The notes: a model not told the origin generated them from the letters alone. Shown: positions 8,079 through 16,711, numbered from the stretch's first letter. The stretch: 64,000 nt of DNA from Methanobacteriota archaeon (GCA_027064425.1 JAMOPO010000015.1:62001-126000), one strand, 5' to 3'. A program made the numbers and translations.

Positions 8079-9114
8079 TACGCAGCCCCCGCAGGGCCCG
8101 AAGCACCCCCCTGTCCGCCGGGATCTCGTCCAGCCGGTACCCCTGAGCCCCCTGAAGCGCCGCCGCCACCTCCGCCGGGTTGAGCACCACCCACCGCTTG
8201 AACCGGGCCGCCTCGTCGACGGGGACCCTCGGACACCCACAGTAGATGCACTGATCGCACCGGAGCGACCGCAGGACGTCCTCGGTAAGGTATCGAACCT
8301 CCCACCGGGCCCCGCCCAGCGCCTTGAGAACGTCCTCCCGGCGCTGACCGATGCAGGTGCTTCCCACCACCTCGACGTCCTCCTCAGGGTCGAACTCCCG
8401 GATCTTGGAGAGCCGGACGGCGAGGACGCGTCTCACGGACTCCTCCAGCGACTCGGGGTCGATGACGCCCCGAGTCGGATCGATCTGCACCACGGGCTGA
8501 CCCGTTCTCAGCCTCGCTCCCAGCGGGTGGAACCGGCCGCTGCACACGATCACCACGGGCCGGTTCTCCAGGCAGGAGAAGTTGCAGCCCAGGACCAGCC
8601 CGGGCTCCGGGACACGCCCCGGGTCCCCGCGACCGACGTGGGCGCGGATCCCTTCCCGCTCGAGCAGCCTCGCCACCCGGTCCAGCTCGTGCACGTGCTG
8701 TGCCGTGGCGCAGAGGTCGACCTCCTCCACCCCGGCAGACCTCAGGATCTCCGCCGCCTCCTCGACCATCCACTCCTCGACCGCCTTCCTCCCACGGGTG
8801 GGTAAGAAGATAGGCCGAACGCCGAGCCTGCGGAGCTCCTCCTCCACCTCTGGGATCGGGTAGTGACCTAGGTGGAGGAGGTAATCCGCCCCGGCGGCCA
8901 TGCCCGGCGTGACGTCGCAGGCTCCGAACACCCGACCCGCGTCCAGGACGACCTCGCACCCTTTTCCCTCGAGGATGTCGGCGACCTCCCGGGCGATCCC
9001 CTTCAGACCGTCGGGGGCCTGCACCAGGACGCGGCCTGACACCTCGAGATCCTCAACCACCCTCGGCACGTCCTCCTCGTCATACGGGCCGTCAGCGGAG
9101 GTGCATCTCCTCAT
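8038..9114 (-). CDS. dph2: Diphthamide biosynthesis enzyme Dph2
   Basis: Archaeal Dph2 is a non-canonical radical-SAM enzyme that transfers the 3-amino-3-carboxypropyl group of SAM to a histidine of elongation factor 2. The sequence has VLVQAPDGLKGIAREVADIL, GACDVTPGMAAG (first cluster cysteine), VLGCNFSC in the middle and CDQCIYCGCPRVPVDEA near the end. The third motif carries more cysteines than the single one needed. ATG 9114 has GGTGATC just upstream; GTG 9129 would add five residues. It uses the product of metK at 1.6 kb. Confidence 0.9.
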   Translation of the reverse strand: MRRCTSADGPYDEEDVPRVVEDLEVSGRVLVQAPDGLKGIAREVADILEGKGCEVVLDAGRVFGACDVTPGMAAGADYLLHLGHYPIPEVEEELRRLGVRPIFLPTRGRKAVEEWMVEEAAEILRSAGVEEVDLCATAQHVHELDRVARLLEREGIRAHVGRGDPGRVPEPGLVLGCNFSCLENRPVVIVCSGRFHPLGARLRTGQPVVQIDPTRGVIDPESLEESVRRVLAVRLSKIREFDPEEDVEVVGSTCIGQRREDVLKALGGARWEVRYLTEDVLRSLRCDQCIYCGCPRVPVDEAARFKRWVVLNPAEVAAALQGAQGYRLDEIPADRGVLRALRGLRNGSAADDVPGGGS

Positions 9115-9152
9115 CGGGATCACCTGCACGGGAGTGCGGAGGTGGGCGCTAA

Positions 9153-9524
9153 ATGCCTGACACTTACGCCCTCGGGCTCGGGATGAGGAGGCGGGTCGAC
9201 CCGGGCGACCTAGAGGCGGCCATCGAGTGGGGGCTGGACCGGTCGGGCGGGAGGCTCCGTGAGGTGATCACGCTGCGGCGGAAGGCCGAGCAGCCTTCGG
9301 GTCGAGAGCTCGTGAGGCTGGCCCGCGAGCGGGGTCTCAAGCCGGTCTTCGTCCGCGATCGGGAGCTGTCCGCCACCCCCAGCCGCTCGAGGGCGGAGGA
9401 TCTCCTGGGACTTCCCGGGTCCGTCTGCGAGGGCGTGCTGCTGGCCCGCGGCTACGAGCTGGTCGAGAGGAAGCGGCGCTTCGGACGGACCGTCACCGCC
9501 GCGCTGGGCAGACTCCGGGGGTGA
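9153..9524 (+). CDS. CbiG C-terminal-domain (CobE-like) protein
   Basis: A 123-residue protein made only of the CbiG_C/CobE domain. It opens with ALGLGMRRRVDPGDLEAAIEWGL (seen as YALGLGMRRRVD), continues with ITLRRKAEQPSGRELVRLARERGL and ends with GSVCEGVLLARG. In the anaerobic corrin pathway CbiG opens the delta-lactone of cobalt-precorrin-5A; the C-domain also occurs alone. The N-terminal CbiG half is not adjacent. Together with cbiB, this makes 7-10 kb partly a corrinoid neighbourhood. Confidence 0.75.
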   Translation: MPDTYALGLGMRRRVDPGDLEAAIEWGLDRSGGRLREVITLRRKAEQPSGRELVRLARERGLKPVFVRDRELSATPSRSRAEDLLGLPGSVCEGVLLARGYELVERKRRFGRTVTAALGRLRG

Positions 9525-10048
9525 GCGCTGTGACCAAGGTGATCGCCGTGGTCGGCGGTCGCGGGGACGGGTTCACCCGGCTGGCCCGCGTCCTAACCCG
9601 GGCCCTGGAGCTCTCAGGCAAGCGGGTTGAGACTCTAATGATGCCCCAATCGACCGGTGGGGTTGGTCGCAAGTGGTTAACGGCGTACCGGTGGGGTGAC
9701 GCGGACGTGGTCGTCGCCACCACGGACCGGTGCTCCCAGGTGGACGCCGCGCTGACCGTCAGCCGTTACGGGGCCGCCGTCAACGCTCCCCGCGCGGTTT
9801 ACGACGCCTCCCACCCCTCCTTCGCGGGCTTTAAGCCCCCGGACGGGTGGATCGGGCTGGACTGCCGCCGCATCGTCAGGGAACGCAGGGTTCCGGCCAT
9901 GCACGGGCTCATACTGCTGGGGGCCCTGTGCCGGGTGGAGAACCTGTGCCCGCTCGACGTGTTGAGGGAGGCGCTGGTGAAAGAGGAGGGAAGGCTGGGG
10001 ACGCTCGCCTTCCAGGCCGTGCGGGCGGGCTGGGAGGAGGCCGACTAG
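9521..10048 (+). CDS. 2-oxoacid:ferredoxin oxidoreductase gamma-like protein
   Basis: A 175-residue protein begun by GTG 9521, overlapping the previous stop. The start IAVVGGRGDGFTRLARVLTRAL and MMPQSTGGVGRKW resemble the POR_gamma fold (GGQG and SxRGG segments), but the glycine motifs are altered. A C-terminal MHGLILLGALCRVENLCPLD segment matches the typical NxxxLGAL region of gamma subunits. No alpha, beta or delta subunit genes are adjacent, so this may be an orphan subunit or a divergent paralog with another job. Its stop overlaps the convergent methyltransferase gene by 4 bases. Confidence 0.55.
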   Translation: MSAVTKVIAVVGGRGDGFTRLARVLTRALELSGKRVETLMMPQSTGGVGRKWLTAYRWGDADVVVATTDRCSQVDAALTVSRYGAAVNAPRAVYDASHPSFAGFKPPDGWIGLDCRRIVRERRVPAMHGLILLGALCRVENLCPLDVLREALVKEEGRLGTLAFQAVRAGWEEAD

Positions 10049-10989
10049 AGTCGCTCCTTCACCTCCTCCGCGATGACCCTCGACAGCGCGGGTGGGACGG
10101 ACTCGCCCACCTGGTCGTACTGGGCCTCGTACCCACCCTCGAACACGTGATCGTCCGGGTAGCTCATCAGCCGGGCCTGCTCGCGCACGGTCAGCAGTCG
10201 GTCCTCGAACGGGTGGATGAACCTCGAGCCGCCCATCACGGTGGGCGCGGGCTTCCACGGGTGCAACCGCAGCCAGTTCTTGAACTCACCCTTCGCCCCC
10301 TTGATGACGTTCAGCGCCTGACCCCACCGCAGCCTCCTGATCCTACGCAGCTTCCGACGTGAGAGCGGCCGGCGCTCGTGGTTCGGGATGTCCGAACCGT
10401 CGGGCTCCGGGAGGTCACCGATCGCGTCCCAGACGGTCTTGGGCCGGTCCACCGTGGGCTCCGGCTCGATCTTCACGTTGGAGATGAAGACGCGCCGTCG
10501 GTAGGATGGGACCCCGTAGTCGACGGCCTGAAGGACGTTGAAGTACACCTCGTCGTACCCGACCCGCCTGAACTCCTTCCGCAGCGCCTTCTCCAGCGGC
10601 CCCTCGAGAATCGCCGGCACGTTCTCCATCACGAACACCTCGGGCTGCAGGTCCCCCACCAGCCGGATGAAGTGCAGGACCAGGCGGCCCGTGGGGTCGT
10701 CGTAGAGCCGGTCCAGCGGGTTGGGCCTGCGCTCCGCGTTGGCGGCCGTGAACGGCTCGCACGGCGGCCCCCCGATCACCACGTCCGGGTCTCCCAGCTC
10801 GCTCAGGATGTCCTCCGCGTCCACCCGCTTGATGTCCTCCTCCAGCACCTTCACCCCGAAGTTGTTCCGGTACGTGGCCGCGGGAGCCGGGTGGTTGTCC
10901 ACGCCGCCCAGGATCTTGAAGCCGGCCTCGCGGAAGCCCAGCGAGAACCCGCCGGCCCCGCAGAACAGGTCCACCACCTTCGGCTTCAT
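10045..10989 (-). CDS. DNA (cytosine-5) methyltransferase, solitary
   Basis: A 314-residue C5-cytosine methyltransferase. The motifs are in the usual order: I, VVDLFCGAGGFSLGF; IV, VIGGPPCEPFTAAN with the catalytic Pro-Cys; VI, VFVMENVPAI; VIII, SYRRRVFI; then a target-recognition segment and IX/X (LTVREQARLMSYPDDHVF). Motif IV reads PPCEPF rather than the common PPCQGF. No restriction endonuclease or very-short-patch repair gene is adjacent, so it looks like an orphan methylase. The region upstream (10990-11114) holds the modA promoter. Confidence 0.92.
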   Translation of the reverse strand: MKPKVVDLFCGAGGFSLGFREAGFKILGGVDNHPAPAATYRNNFGVKVLEEDIKRVDAEDILSELGDPDVVIGGPPCEPFTAANAERRPNPLDRLYDDPTGRLVLHFIRLVGDLQPEVFVMENVPAILEGPLEKALRKEFRRVGYDEVYFNVLQAVDYGVPSYRRRVFISNVKIEPEPTVDRPKTVWDAIGDLPEPDGSDIPNHERRPLSRRKLRRIRRLRWGQALNVIKGAKGEFKNWLRLHPWKPAPTVMGGSRFIHPFEDRLLTVREQARLMSYPDDHVFEGGYEAQYDQVGESVPPALSRVIAEEVKERL

Positions 10990-11038
10990 GGCCCGGCCCC
11001 CGTGGAGTTCACTTCAACACCCTCGGCGGGATTCCCGG

Positions 11039-11048
11039 GCTTTTAATC
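11039..11048 (+). promoter_or_regulatory. Candidate TATA box for modABC-moeA
   Basis: GCTTTTAATC is the only A/T-rich stretch in the 125-base gap between the methyltransferase gene and modA. It lies about 70 bases before the modA start, on the right strand for the operon. Confidence 0.4.
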
Positions 11049-11114
11049 GGGTCGCAGGGGGCGAGCGGTACGGCGATACGAATCGCACGATCATGGTGTT
11101 CAGGGGATCCGGGG

Positions 11115-11873
11115 TTGGACGCCCGGGCCGGCCTCGCCGTGGGCCTCATAGCGGCCCTGATCGTCGGCGCGGCGGTCGGGCACTATTACACCTCATCCCA
11201 GCAGCTGACCGTTTTCGCGGCCGCGAGCCTGAAGAAGCCGCTGACCGAGCTGGCCAGGCGGTACGAGAAGGAGAGGGGAGTCAAGGTCGCGCTCAACTTC
11301 GGCCCGTCCGGCGGTCTCACGGCACAGATAATGCAGGGGCAGAGGTGCGACCTGTTCTTCTCCGCGGACTGGAGGTACATCGTCAAGCTGCGGAAGGCCG
11401 GCAAGGCCGCGAGGACGAGGAAGTTCCTGAGGGATTACCTTGTGCTGGTCGTCTCCGAGACGGGCCGACGGAAGCGCATCGAGGACGTCAGGGACCTCAC
11501 AAGGCCGGGCGTGACGGTCGCCGTCGCCGACCCGAAGGCGCCAGTCGGCGAGTACGCTCAGCGCGCGCTGCAGCGGCTCGGGATCTGGGACACGATCGTC
11601 AAGAACGGGAACCTGAAGGCTCGGCCGGGTACCGTCAATCAGGTGGCCACGATGGTGAAGAAGGACCAGGTGGACGCCGGATTCGTCTATCGGAGCGTGG
11701 CCGTCGGATTCGGGCTGCCGATCGTGCAGACGCTCCCGCACTCGCTGACGGGCCCGATCGTCTGGGGAGCGGCGGTGATCAGGGGAGGCAACGAGCGGCT
11801 GGCCGAGGACTTCCTGAGCTACTGCCTGCAGCACATCGACGAGTTCGAAAAGTACGGGTGGGAACCGGCTTGA
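11115..11873 (+). CDS. modA: Molybdate/tungstate-binding protein ModA
   Basis: Extracytoplasmic oxyanion-binding component of an ABC importer. The N-terminus (about residues 1-25, GLAVGLIAALIVGAAVGHYY) is an uncleaved or lipidless signal anchor. The mature part opens with the ModA signature LTVFAAASLKKPLTELARRY, then NFGPSGGLTAQI and DLFFSADWRY. Length is 252 residues. The sequence cannot tell molybdate from tungstate; given the tungsten chemistry of hyperthermophilic methanogens, tungstate is plausible. The modB start overlaps its stop. Confidence 0.9.
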   Translation: MDARAGLAVGLIAALIVGAAVGHYYTSSQQLTVFAAASLKKPLTELARRYEKERGVKVALNFGPSGGLTAQIMQGQRCDLFFSADWRYIVKLRKAGKAARTRKFLRDYLVLVVSETGRRKRIEDVRDLTRPGVTVAVADPKAPVGEYAQRALQRLGIWDTIVKNGNLKARPGTVNQVATMVKKDQVDAGFVYRSVAVGFGLPIVQTLPHSLTGPIVWGAAVIRGGNERLAEDFLSYCLQHIDEFEKYGWEPA

Positions 11874-12661
11874 TCGGCAGGTACGAGCTCCTCGGCGCCC
11901 TGTTCCCACCCTTGTTCTTCCTGTTCATCGTGTTCCCGCTGGTGGTCCTGGCGCTGAACTTGACCCCGCAGGGGCTCGCGCAGGCGCTCGGTGACCCGTA
12001 CTTTTGGTCCGCCACGTTCAACACCATCCTGTGCGCCGTCGCGGCCGCGGTAATGGGCGTGGTGATCGCGGTGGGCTTCGGTTACTACCACCTGTTTAAG
12101 CGGGACTCGGTGATTTACCGGGTCGCCGACTTCCTCAACGACTTGCCCATCGCGCTGCCGCACACCGTTGCGGGACTCGCGCTGCTGCTCGCGTTCGGTC
12201 GACGGTACTTCTGGTGGCTGGGCGAGAACGGACTCGCGTTCACGCTCGTCGCCGTCACGCTCGCGATGCTCTTCGTGTCGTACCCGCTGGCCGCCCGAGC
12301 GGTGCAGGCGGGCCTTGAGGAGGTGGGGAGAGATCTCGTAGAGGTCGCCAGGACCCTGGGGGACTCCCCGGCGCAGGCCTACGCCAGGGTCGTCATCCCG
12401 GCGCTCCGGGAGGCCTTACTGGGCGGGTTCCTCCTCGGGTTCTCACGGTCGCTCAGCGAGTTCGCCGCCGTGATCATGTTCGGTGGAAACCTGCCCGGAA
12501 GGACCCAGGTGCTGGCCTCCTACGTGTTCACCCGGGTCGAGGCGGGCGACCTGGAGGCGGCCGTCGCGGCCAGCGTCTTCTGCATGGTACTCTCGCTGGT
12601 CATGGTGGCGCTGACACGCTCGCTGACCGGGGCCGGGGGACTCCGACGTGCTCAAGGTTGA
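11870..12661 (+). CDS. modB: Molybdate/tungstate ABC transporter permease ModB
   Basis: Inner-membrane channel of the ModABC importer, with about six helices. The EAA loop that docks with the ATPase is clear: EEVGRDLVEVARTLGDSPAQAYARVVIPALREALLGG (seen around residues 145-180). The TTG start at 11870 overlaps the modA TGA and has GGGTGGG upstream. GFSRSLSEFAAVIMFGGNLPG is the usual ModB C-terminal signature, here within a 263-residue protein. It overlaps modC by 14 bases. Confidence 0.93.
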   Translation: MIGRYELLGALFPPLFFLFIVFPLVVLALNLTPQGLAQALGDPYFWSATFNTILCAVAAAVMGVVIAVGFGYYHLFKRDSVIYRVADFLNDLPIALPHTVAGLALLLAFGRRYFWWLGENGLAFTLVAVTLAMLFVSYPLAARAVQAGLEEVGRDLVEVARTLGDSPAQAYARVVIPALREALLGGFLLGFSRSLSEFAAVIMFGGNLPGRTQVLASYVFTRVEAGDLEAAVAASVFCMVLSLVMVALTRSLTGAGGLRRAQG

Positions 12662-13337
12662 GAACGTGCACTTCTCCTACGGCGACAGACCCGTCCTGCG
12701 CGGCGTGAGCCTGAGCGTTGAACCGGGCGAGGTGCGCGTGATCTTCGGTCCTAACGGCAGCGGCAAGTCCACGCTGCTGAGGGTCGTGGCCGGGATACTG
12801 CGGCCCGACCGGGGCCGGATCGTCATCGACGGGGAGGACGTCACCGACCGGCCACCCGAGGACCGTCGGGTCGGCTACGTCCCGCAGCGCCCGACACTGT
12901 TCCCGCACCTCACGGTGCGGGGTAACATCACCTACTCTTTAAGGAACGGTCGGGGGGACCCGGATCGACTGGACGAGCTCGTCAAGCTGCTGGGACTCGA
13001 GGAACACCTCGACCGGCGCCCGGACGAGCTCAGCGGTGGCTATCAGAGCCGCGTGGCGCTGGCCCGAGCGCTCTTCTCCGACCCCCGGGTGCTGCTTCTG
13101 GACGAGCCGCTCAGCGACGTCGATCCCGCCGCGAAGCGGGACCTGGTGAGGCGGTTTCGAGAGGTCCTTGACCGGGCGGGCGTGCCCACGCTCTACGTGA
13201 CGCACGACCCGTGGGAGGCGGAGTGCGTCGGTGACTCTTATACGGTGTTGCTGGGCGGCAGGGCGGTCGACGTCGACACCGTTGACGAGGCGATCGAACG
13301 GCTCAAGCGGGGCGCAGGCCTTGGGGAAGGGGCGTAA
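12648..13337 (+). CDS. modC: Molybdate/tungstate ABC transporter ATPase ModC
   Basis: ATPase of the importer. Walker A is GPNGSGKST, the signature is LSGGYQSR and Walker B is VLLLDEPLSD; the Q-loop is YVPQRPTLFPHL and the switch His is in YVTHDPWEA. The 229 residues cover only the nucleotide-binding domain. The C-terminal Mop/TOBE domain of bacterial ModC is missing, as in short tungstate-type ATPases. It overlaps modB upstream and moeA downstream, so all four genes form one operon. Confidence 0.93.
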   Translation: MLKVENVHFSYGDRPVLRGVSLSVEPGEVRVIFGPNGSGKSTLLRVVAGILRPDRGRIVIDGEDVTDRPPEDRRVGYVPQRPTLFPHLTVRGNITYSLRNGRGDPDRLDELVKLLGLEEHLDRRPDELSGGYQSRVALARALFSDPRVLLLDEPLSDVDPAAKRDLVRRFREVLDRAGVPTLYVTHDPWEAECVGDSYTVLLGGRAVDVDTVDEAIERLKRGAGLGEGA

Positions 13338-14580
13338 GTACCGCGGGTTCGTCTACACCGACGACCTCACCCACCCGGCGAAGTTCCTCGAGTTCCTCCG
13401 CGAGCGCGTCGAGCCGCCGGAAGTCGAGGAGCTGGAAGTGGGGCCCGAGGTCGCCGGGCGCGTCCTGGCAGAGGACGTCCGGGCCGAGCGTCCCTCCCCG
13501 CCGTTCACTCGGTCCGCCATGGACGGGTACGCCGTCCGGGCCGAGGACGCGGAGCCCGGGGCCCGGCTGAAGGTGGTGGGGGAGTCCCGGATCGGCGAGG
13601 AGAGCGGGGTCAAGGTCGGGCCCGGGGAGGCGGCGTACGTGGACACCGGCGCCCGCGTTCCCGAGGGCGCCGACGCGGTCGTGCCGGTGGAGTTCGTGGA
13701 GCGTGACGGGGACGAGATCGTCATCAAGGAGGGGGTGGAACCGGGCGACAACCTGGATCGGCGGGGCTGCTACGTCGAGGAGGGTGAGATCCTGTACCCG
13801 GCCGGCCACGTGGTGGAGCCCGTGGACGTGGGCGTCATGCTGGAGCACGGGGTTGAGGAGGTCCGGGTCCGTCGCCCGCTGCGCGTCTCGGTGATCATCA
13901 CCGGGAGCGAGCTCGTGGAGCGGCCCTCGGAGCTCGAGTCTGAGACCCAGGTGGTTGAGTCGATCGGGCCCGTACTCGAGGCGGAGCTGGCCAGGCTGGG
14001 CTTCACCAAGCTCCTGGACCGGAGGCTCGTGGAGGACGACCCGGGGGAGATCGAGCGCGCGATCGTCGACGCCGCGGCCGAGTCCGACGTGCTGATCGTC
14101 ACCGGCGGGTCCTCCGTGGGCGAGCGGGACTACGTCAAGGAGATCCTCGAGGACGTGTTCGAGGACTTCATTCACGGGATCCGGGCCCGGCCCGGCCGTC
14201 CGTTCGGCGTGGCGCTCCGCGAGGACGCCGTGGCGTTCACCCTTCCGGGCTGGCCCACGTCGGCCTACACGACCTTCCGCGTGTGGGTGACCCCGTGCCT
14301 GCTCGCCCTGGCGGGCGCGGATCCGGAGGTTCTCGGCCTTGAGCTGCCGTGCGAGGAGGTCAGGGGTAAGAGGGCCCTGGGCGTGATCGCCCGGGTCAAG
14401 CTGGAGGATGGTCGGGCACGCGGGCTCCCGAGGGACCGCTCCAGCCATTACGCCCTCTTCCGTGAGACCGACGCCCTGGCCGTGCTCCCGCCGGGCGAGG
14501 AGGAGCGCGCGCTGATTCTGCCGCTGAGGCGCCGCGTGAACCCCTTCGAGTGGGTGGAGCGACGCTCAGGCGGCGACTGA
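13321..14580 (+). CDS. moeA: Molybdopterin molybdenumtransferase MoeA
   Basis: Inserts molybdenum or tungsten into molybdopterin. The first domain has SPPFTRSAMDGYAV, then PEGADAVVPVEF and the GDNLDRRGCYVEEGE segment. The MoCF-like domain shows IITGSELVE, VLIVTGGSSVGERDYVKEIL and RARPGRPFGVAL, followed by FTLPGWPTSAY. The C-terminal beta domain completes 419 residues. TTG 13321 overlaps the end of modC. Its place between the oxyanion importer and the Mo/W enzyme genes fits supply of cofactor to formylmethanofuran dehydrogenase. moaA lies at 35.6 kb. Confidence 0.95.
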   Translation: MGKGRKYRGFVYTDDLTHPAKFLEFLRERVEPPEVEELEVGPEVAGRVLAEDVRAERPSPPFTRSAMDGYAVRAEDAEPGARLKVVGESRIGEESGVKVGPGEAAYVDTGARVPEGADAVVPVEFVERDGDEIVIKEGVEPGDNLDRRGCYVEEGEILYPAGHVVEPVDVGVMLEHGVEEVRVRRPLRVSVIITGSELVERPSELESETQVVESIGPVLEAELARLGFTKLLDRRLVEDDPGEIERAIVDAAAESDVLIVTGGSSVGERDYVKEILEDVFEDFIHGIRARPGRPFGVALREDAVAFTLPGWPTSAYTTFRVWVTPCLLALAGADPEVLGLELPCEEVRGKRALGVIARVKLEDGRARGLPRDRSSHYALFRETDALAVLPPGEEERALILPLRRRVNPFEWVERRSGGD

Positions 14581-14619
14581 GTGTCCACTGCGCATCAACG
14601 GCCCCCGGCCGCCCTCGCC

Positions 14620-14627
14620 TTTTTATC
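14620..14627 (+). promoter_or_regulatory. Candidate TATA box of the fwu operon
   Basis: TTTTTATC stands alone in the GC-rich 82-base gap between moeA and fwuG, 43 bases before the start codon. It probably allows the dehydrogenase genes to be transcribed separately from modABC-moeA. Confidence 0.55.
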
Positions 14628-14662
14628 GAGCATCCCGCGGGGCTCCGTAGGGAGCGGCGGGA

Positions 14663-14899
14663 TTGGTCGAGATCAAGGTCCACGAGGACCGATGCCACGG
14701 GTGCGGTAACTGCGTCGTCGCCTGCCCCGTCAACGCCAGGAACTCGCCGAACGCGTGGGGAGGGAAGGGGCCGGAGGAGGACGACGTCGTCATCAAGGTG
14801 GTGAACGGGGTGGTGAAGGTCGTAAACGAGGACCTGTGCGAGGCCTGCCTCACCTGCGAGCTCGCCTGTCCCGTCGACGCCATCGAGGTCCGGCCCTGA
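14663..14899 (+). CDS. fwuG: Formylmethanofuran dehydrogenase ferredoxin subunit FwuG
   Basis: A 78-residue ferredoxin with two [4Fe-4S] motifs: CHGCGNCVVACP near residue 11 and CEACLTCELACP near residue 58. It passes electrons to the tungsten/molybdenum subunit during reduction of CO2 to formylmethanofuran. It is the first gene of the dehydrogenase block, TTG start after GGGAGCGGCGG. The gene order G-D-B and the selenocysteine codons in B identify this as the selenium-type (Fwu) enzyme. Confidence 0.92.
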   Translation: MVEIKVHEDRCHGCGNCVVACPVNARNSPNAWGGKGPEEDDVVIKVVNGVVKVVNEDLCEACLTCELACPVDAIEVRP

Positions 14900-14913
14900 C
14901 GGGGGTGCCCGGG

Positions 14914-15312
14914 TTGGCCGAGTTCACTCTCATCACCGGCCGAACCATCTGGCAGGGGGAGGCTATCGAGACGGGCAAGGACGAGGAGATTTACCCCGAG
15001 GCCGTCGCGGTCTGCTACTTCAACCCGGCCGACATGGAGGAGCTCGGCATCCGGGATGGCGACCCCGTCAGGGTCAGGTCCGAGCACGGAGAGGTCGTCG
15101 TGAGGGCTCGCGCGGCCGAGACCGACGTCCCGCCCCGCGGGGTCGTGTTCATCCCGATGGGCCCGTGGGCGAACCGGGTGGTGGACCCGGACACCGCCAG
15201 CACCGGAATGCCGGGGTTCAAGGGCGTCAAGGTCGAGGTGGAACCCACGGATGAGGAGCCTGTCGAGGACATGTCCGAGCTGATGCGCAAGGAGTACCTG
15301 AAGGAAGAGTAG
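14914..15312 (+). CDS. fwuD: Formylmethanofuran dehydrogenase subunit D
   Basis: The 132-residue molybdopterin-dinucleotide-binding subunit. Its family normally forms the C-terminal part of molybdopterin oxidoreductases but is a separate polypeptide here. Recognisable parts are FTLITGRTIWQGEAIETGK, YFNPADMEELGIRDGDPVRV and VFIPMGPWANRVV followed by DTASTGMPGFK. TTG 14914 was chosen because it lies at the conserved N-terminus, just after GGGGGTGCCCGGG. It works with FwuB in the cytoplasm. Confidence 0.93.
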   Translation: MAEFTLITGRTIWQGEAIETGKDEEIYPEAVAVCYFNPADMEELGIRDGDPVRVRSEHGEVVVRARAAETDVPPRGVVFIPMGPWANRVVDPDTASTGMPGFKGVKVEVEPTDEEPVEDMSELMRKEYLKEE

Positions 15313-15374
15313 CCCTCACGCTCACCCTCTGGCGCTCGAGCTCGCCCTCTACAGCGGGAAGGGGGTGAGAACGA

Positions 15375-16679
15375 GTGGGGGACAGGGAGGTAGTCAAGGA
15401 CGTGGTGTGCCCGTTCTGAGGGACGCTGTGCGACGACCTAGAGGTGGTCGTGGAGGACGGTAAGATCGTCGAGGTGCGGCACGCGTGCAGGATCGGTGCG
15501 GCGAAGTTCCTCAGCGCGCAGGAGGAGGACCGGCCGACGGAGCCGATGATCCGGGAGAACGGTGAGTGGAAGAAGGTCGACTACGAGGACGCCGCCGAGG
15601 AGACCGCTCGGATCCTCGTCGAGGCCAAGCTGCCGATCCTGTACGGCTGGTCCGCCACGCTGGTTGAGGCGCACGAGAAGGGTATCGAGCTAGCGGAGCT
15701 CGTCGGTGGCGTCATCGACAACACCGCCTCGGTGTGACACGGCCCGTCGGTGCTGGCGCTCCAGGACGTGGGCGTGCCCAGCTGCACGCTGGGCGAGGTG
15801 AAGAACAGGGCGGACACGATCATCTACTGGGGCAGCAACCCGATGCACGCTCACCCGCGGCACATGAGCCGGTACACCACGTTCGCGCGCGGGTACTTCC
15901 GGCCGAAGGGTCGCCAGGACCGCACGATCATCGTCGTGGACCCGCGGAAGACCGCGACCGCCCGGCTAGCGGACGTGTACATCCAGGTGCGGCCGCACGA
16001 GGACTACGAGCTGATCAGCGCGCTCCGCGCGGCGGTGCACGGGGTCGAGATCGAGCGGGAGGAGGTCGCCGGCGTCCCGGTAGAGAAGATCTACGAGGTC
16101 GCGGACCTGCTCAAGGAGGCGAGCTTCGGCACGCTGTTCTGGGCCATGGGCCTGACGATGTCCCGCGGTAGGCACCGGAACATCGACAACGCGATCTGCC
16201 TGGTCCGGGACCTAAACGAGCACACCAAGTGGGTCCTAATCATGATGCGCGGGCACTACAACGTGACAGGGTTCAACGAGGTGCTCGCGTGGACCACGGG
16301 CTACCCGTACGCCGTGGACTTCACCCGCGGGTACCCGCGGTACAACCCGGGCGAGACCAGCACCGTGGACCTGCTGACCCGCGGCGAGGCGGACGCGATG
16401 ATGGTGGTCGCCAGCGACCCGGGCGCGCACTTCCCGCAGAAGGCGGTGGAGCGGATGGCCGAGATCCCGCTGGTGTGCGTGGACCCGCACTGGACGCCGA
16501 CGGCCGAGCTCGCGGACGTGTACGTGCCCACGGCGATCGCCGGCATCGAGTGGGAGGGCACCGCCTACCGCATGGATGCGGTACCCATCCGCATGCGCAA
16601 GGTCGTCGACCCGCCCGAGGGCCTGCTCAACGACGTCGAGTTCCTCGAGATGGTCATCGAGAAGGTCGAGGAGATGTAA
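15375..16679 (+). CDS. fwuB: Formylmethanofuran dehydrogenase subunit B with two selenocysteines
   Basis: Catalytic Mo/W subunit reducing CO2 to formate for methanofuran. The frame from GTG 15375 (SD GGGGGTGA) to TAA 16679 is open except for two TGA codons. TGA 15417-15419 is residue 15, in CPF-U-GTLCDD, replacing the second Cys of the [4Fe-4S] motif. TGA 15735-15737 is residue 121, in ASV-U-HGPS, replacing the Cys that binds the metal in cysteine-type FwdB. The protein matches the family across both codons, so selenocysteine is far likelier than termination. A SECIS hairpin follows in the 3' UTR. Length is 434 residues. Automated gene callers would split this gene at the TGA codons. Confidence 0.93.
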
Positions 16680-16711
16680 CGCCAAACCCCGGCACTCGGG
16701 GTCCCCGGGCC

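Noticed and set aside
11115-13337. Phosphate or sulfate ABC transporter
   Set aside because: The binding protein has the ModA opening FAAASL and SADWRY segments, and moeA follows directly; molybdate/tungstate fits better.
15375-15737. fwuB as a pseudogene split into three fragments by stop codons
   Set aside because: Both stops are TGA and sit exactly at conserved Cys positions, the flanking sequence is intact, and a SECIS follows. Selenocysteine explains it better.
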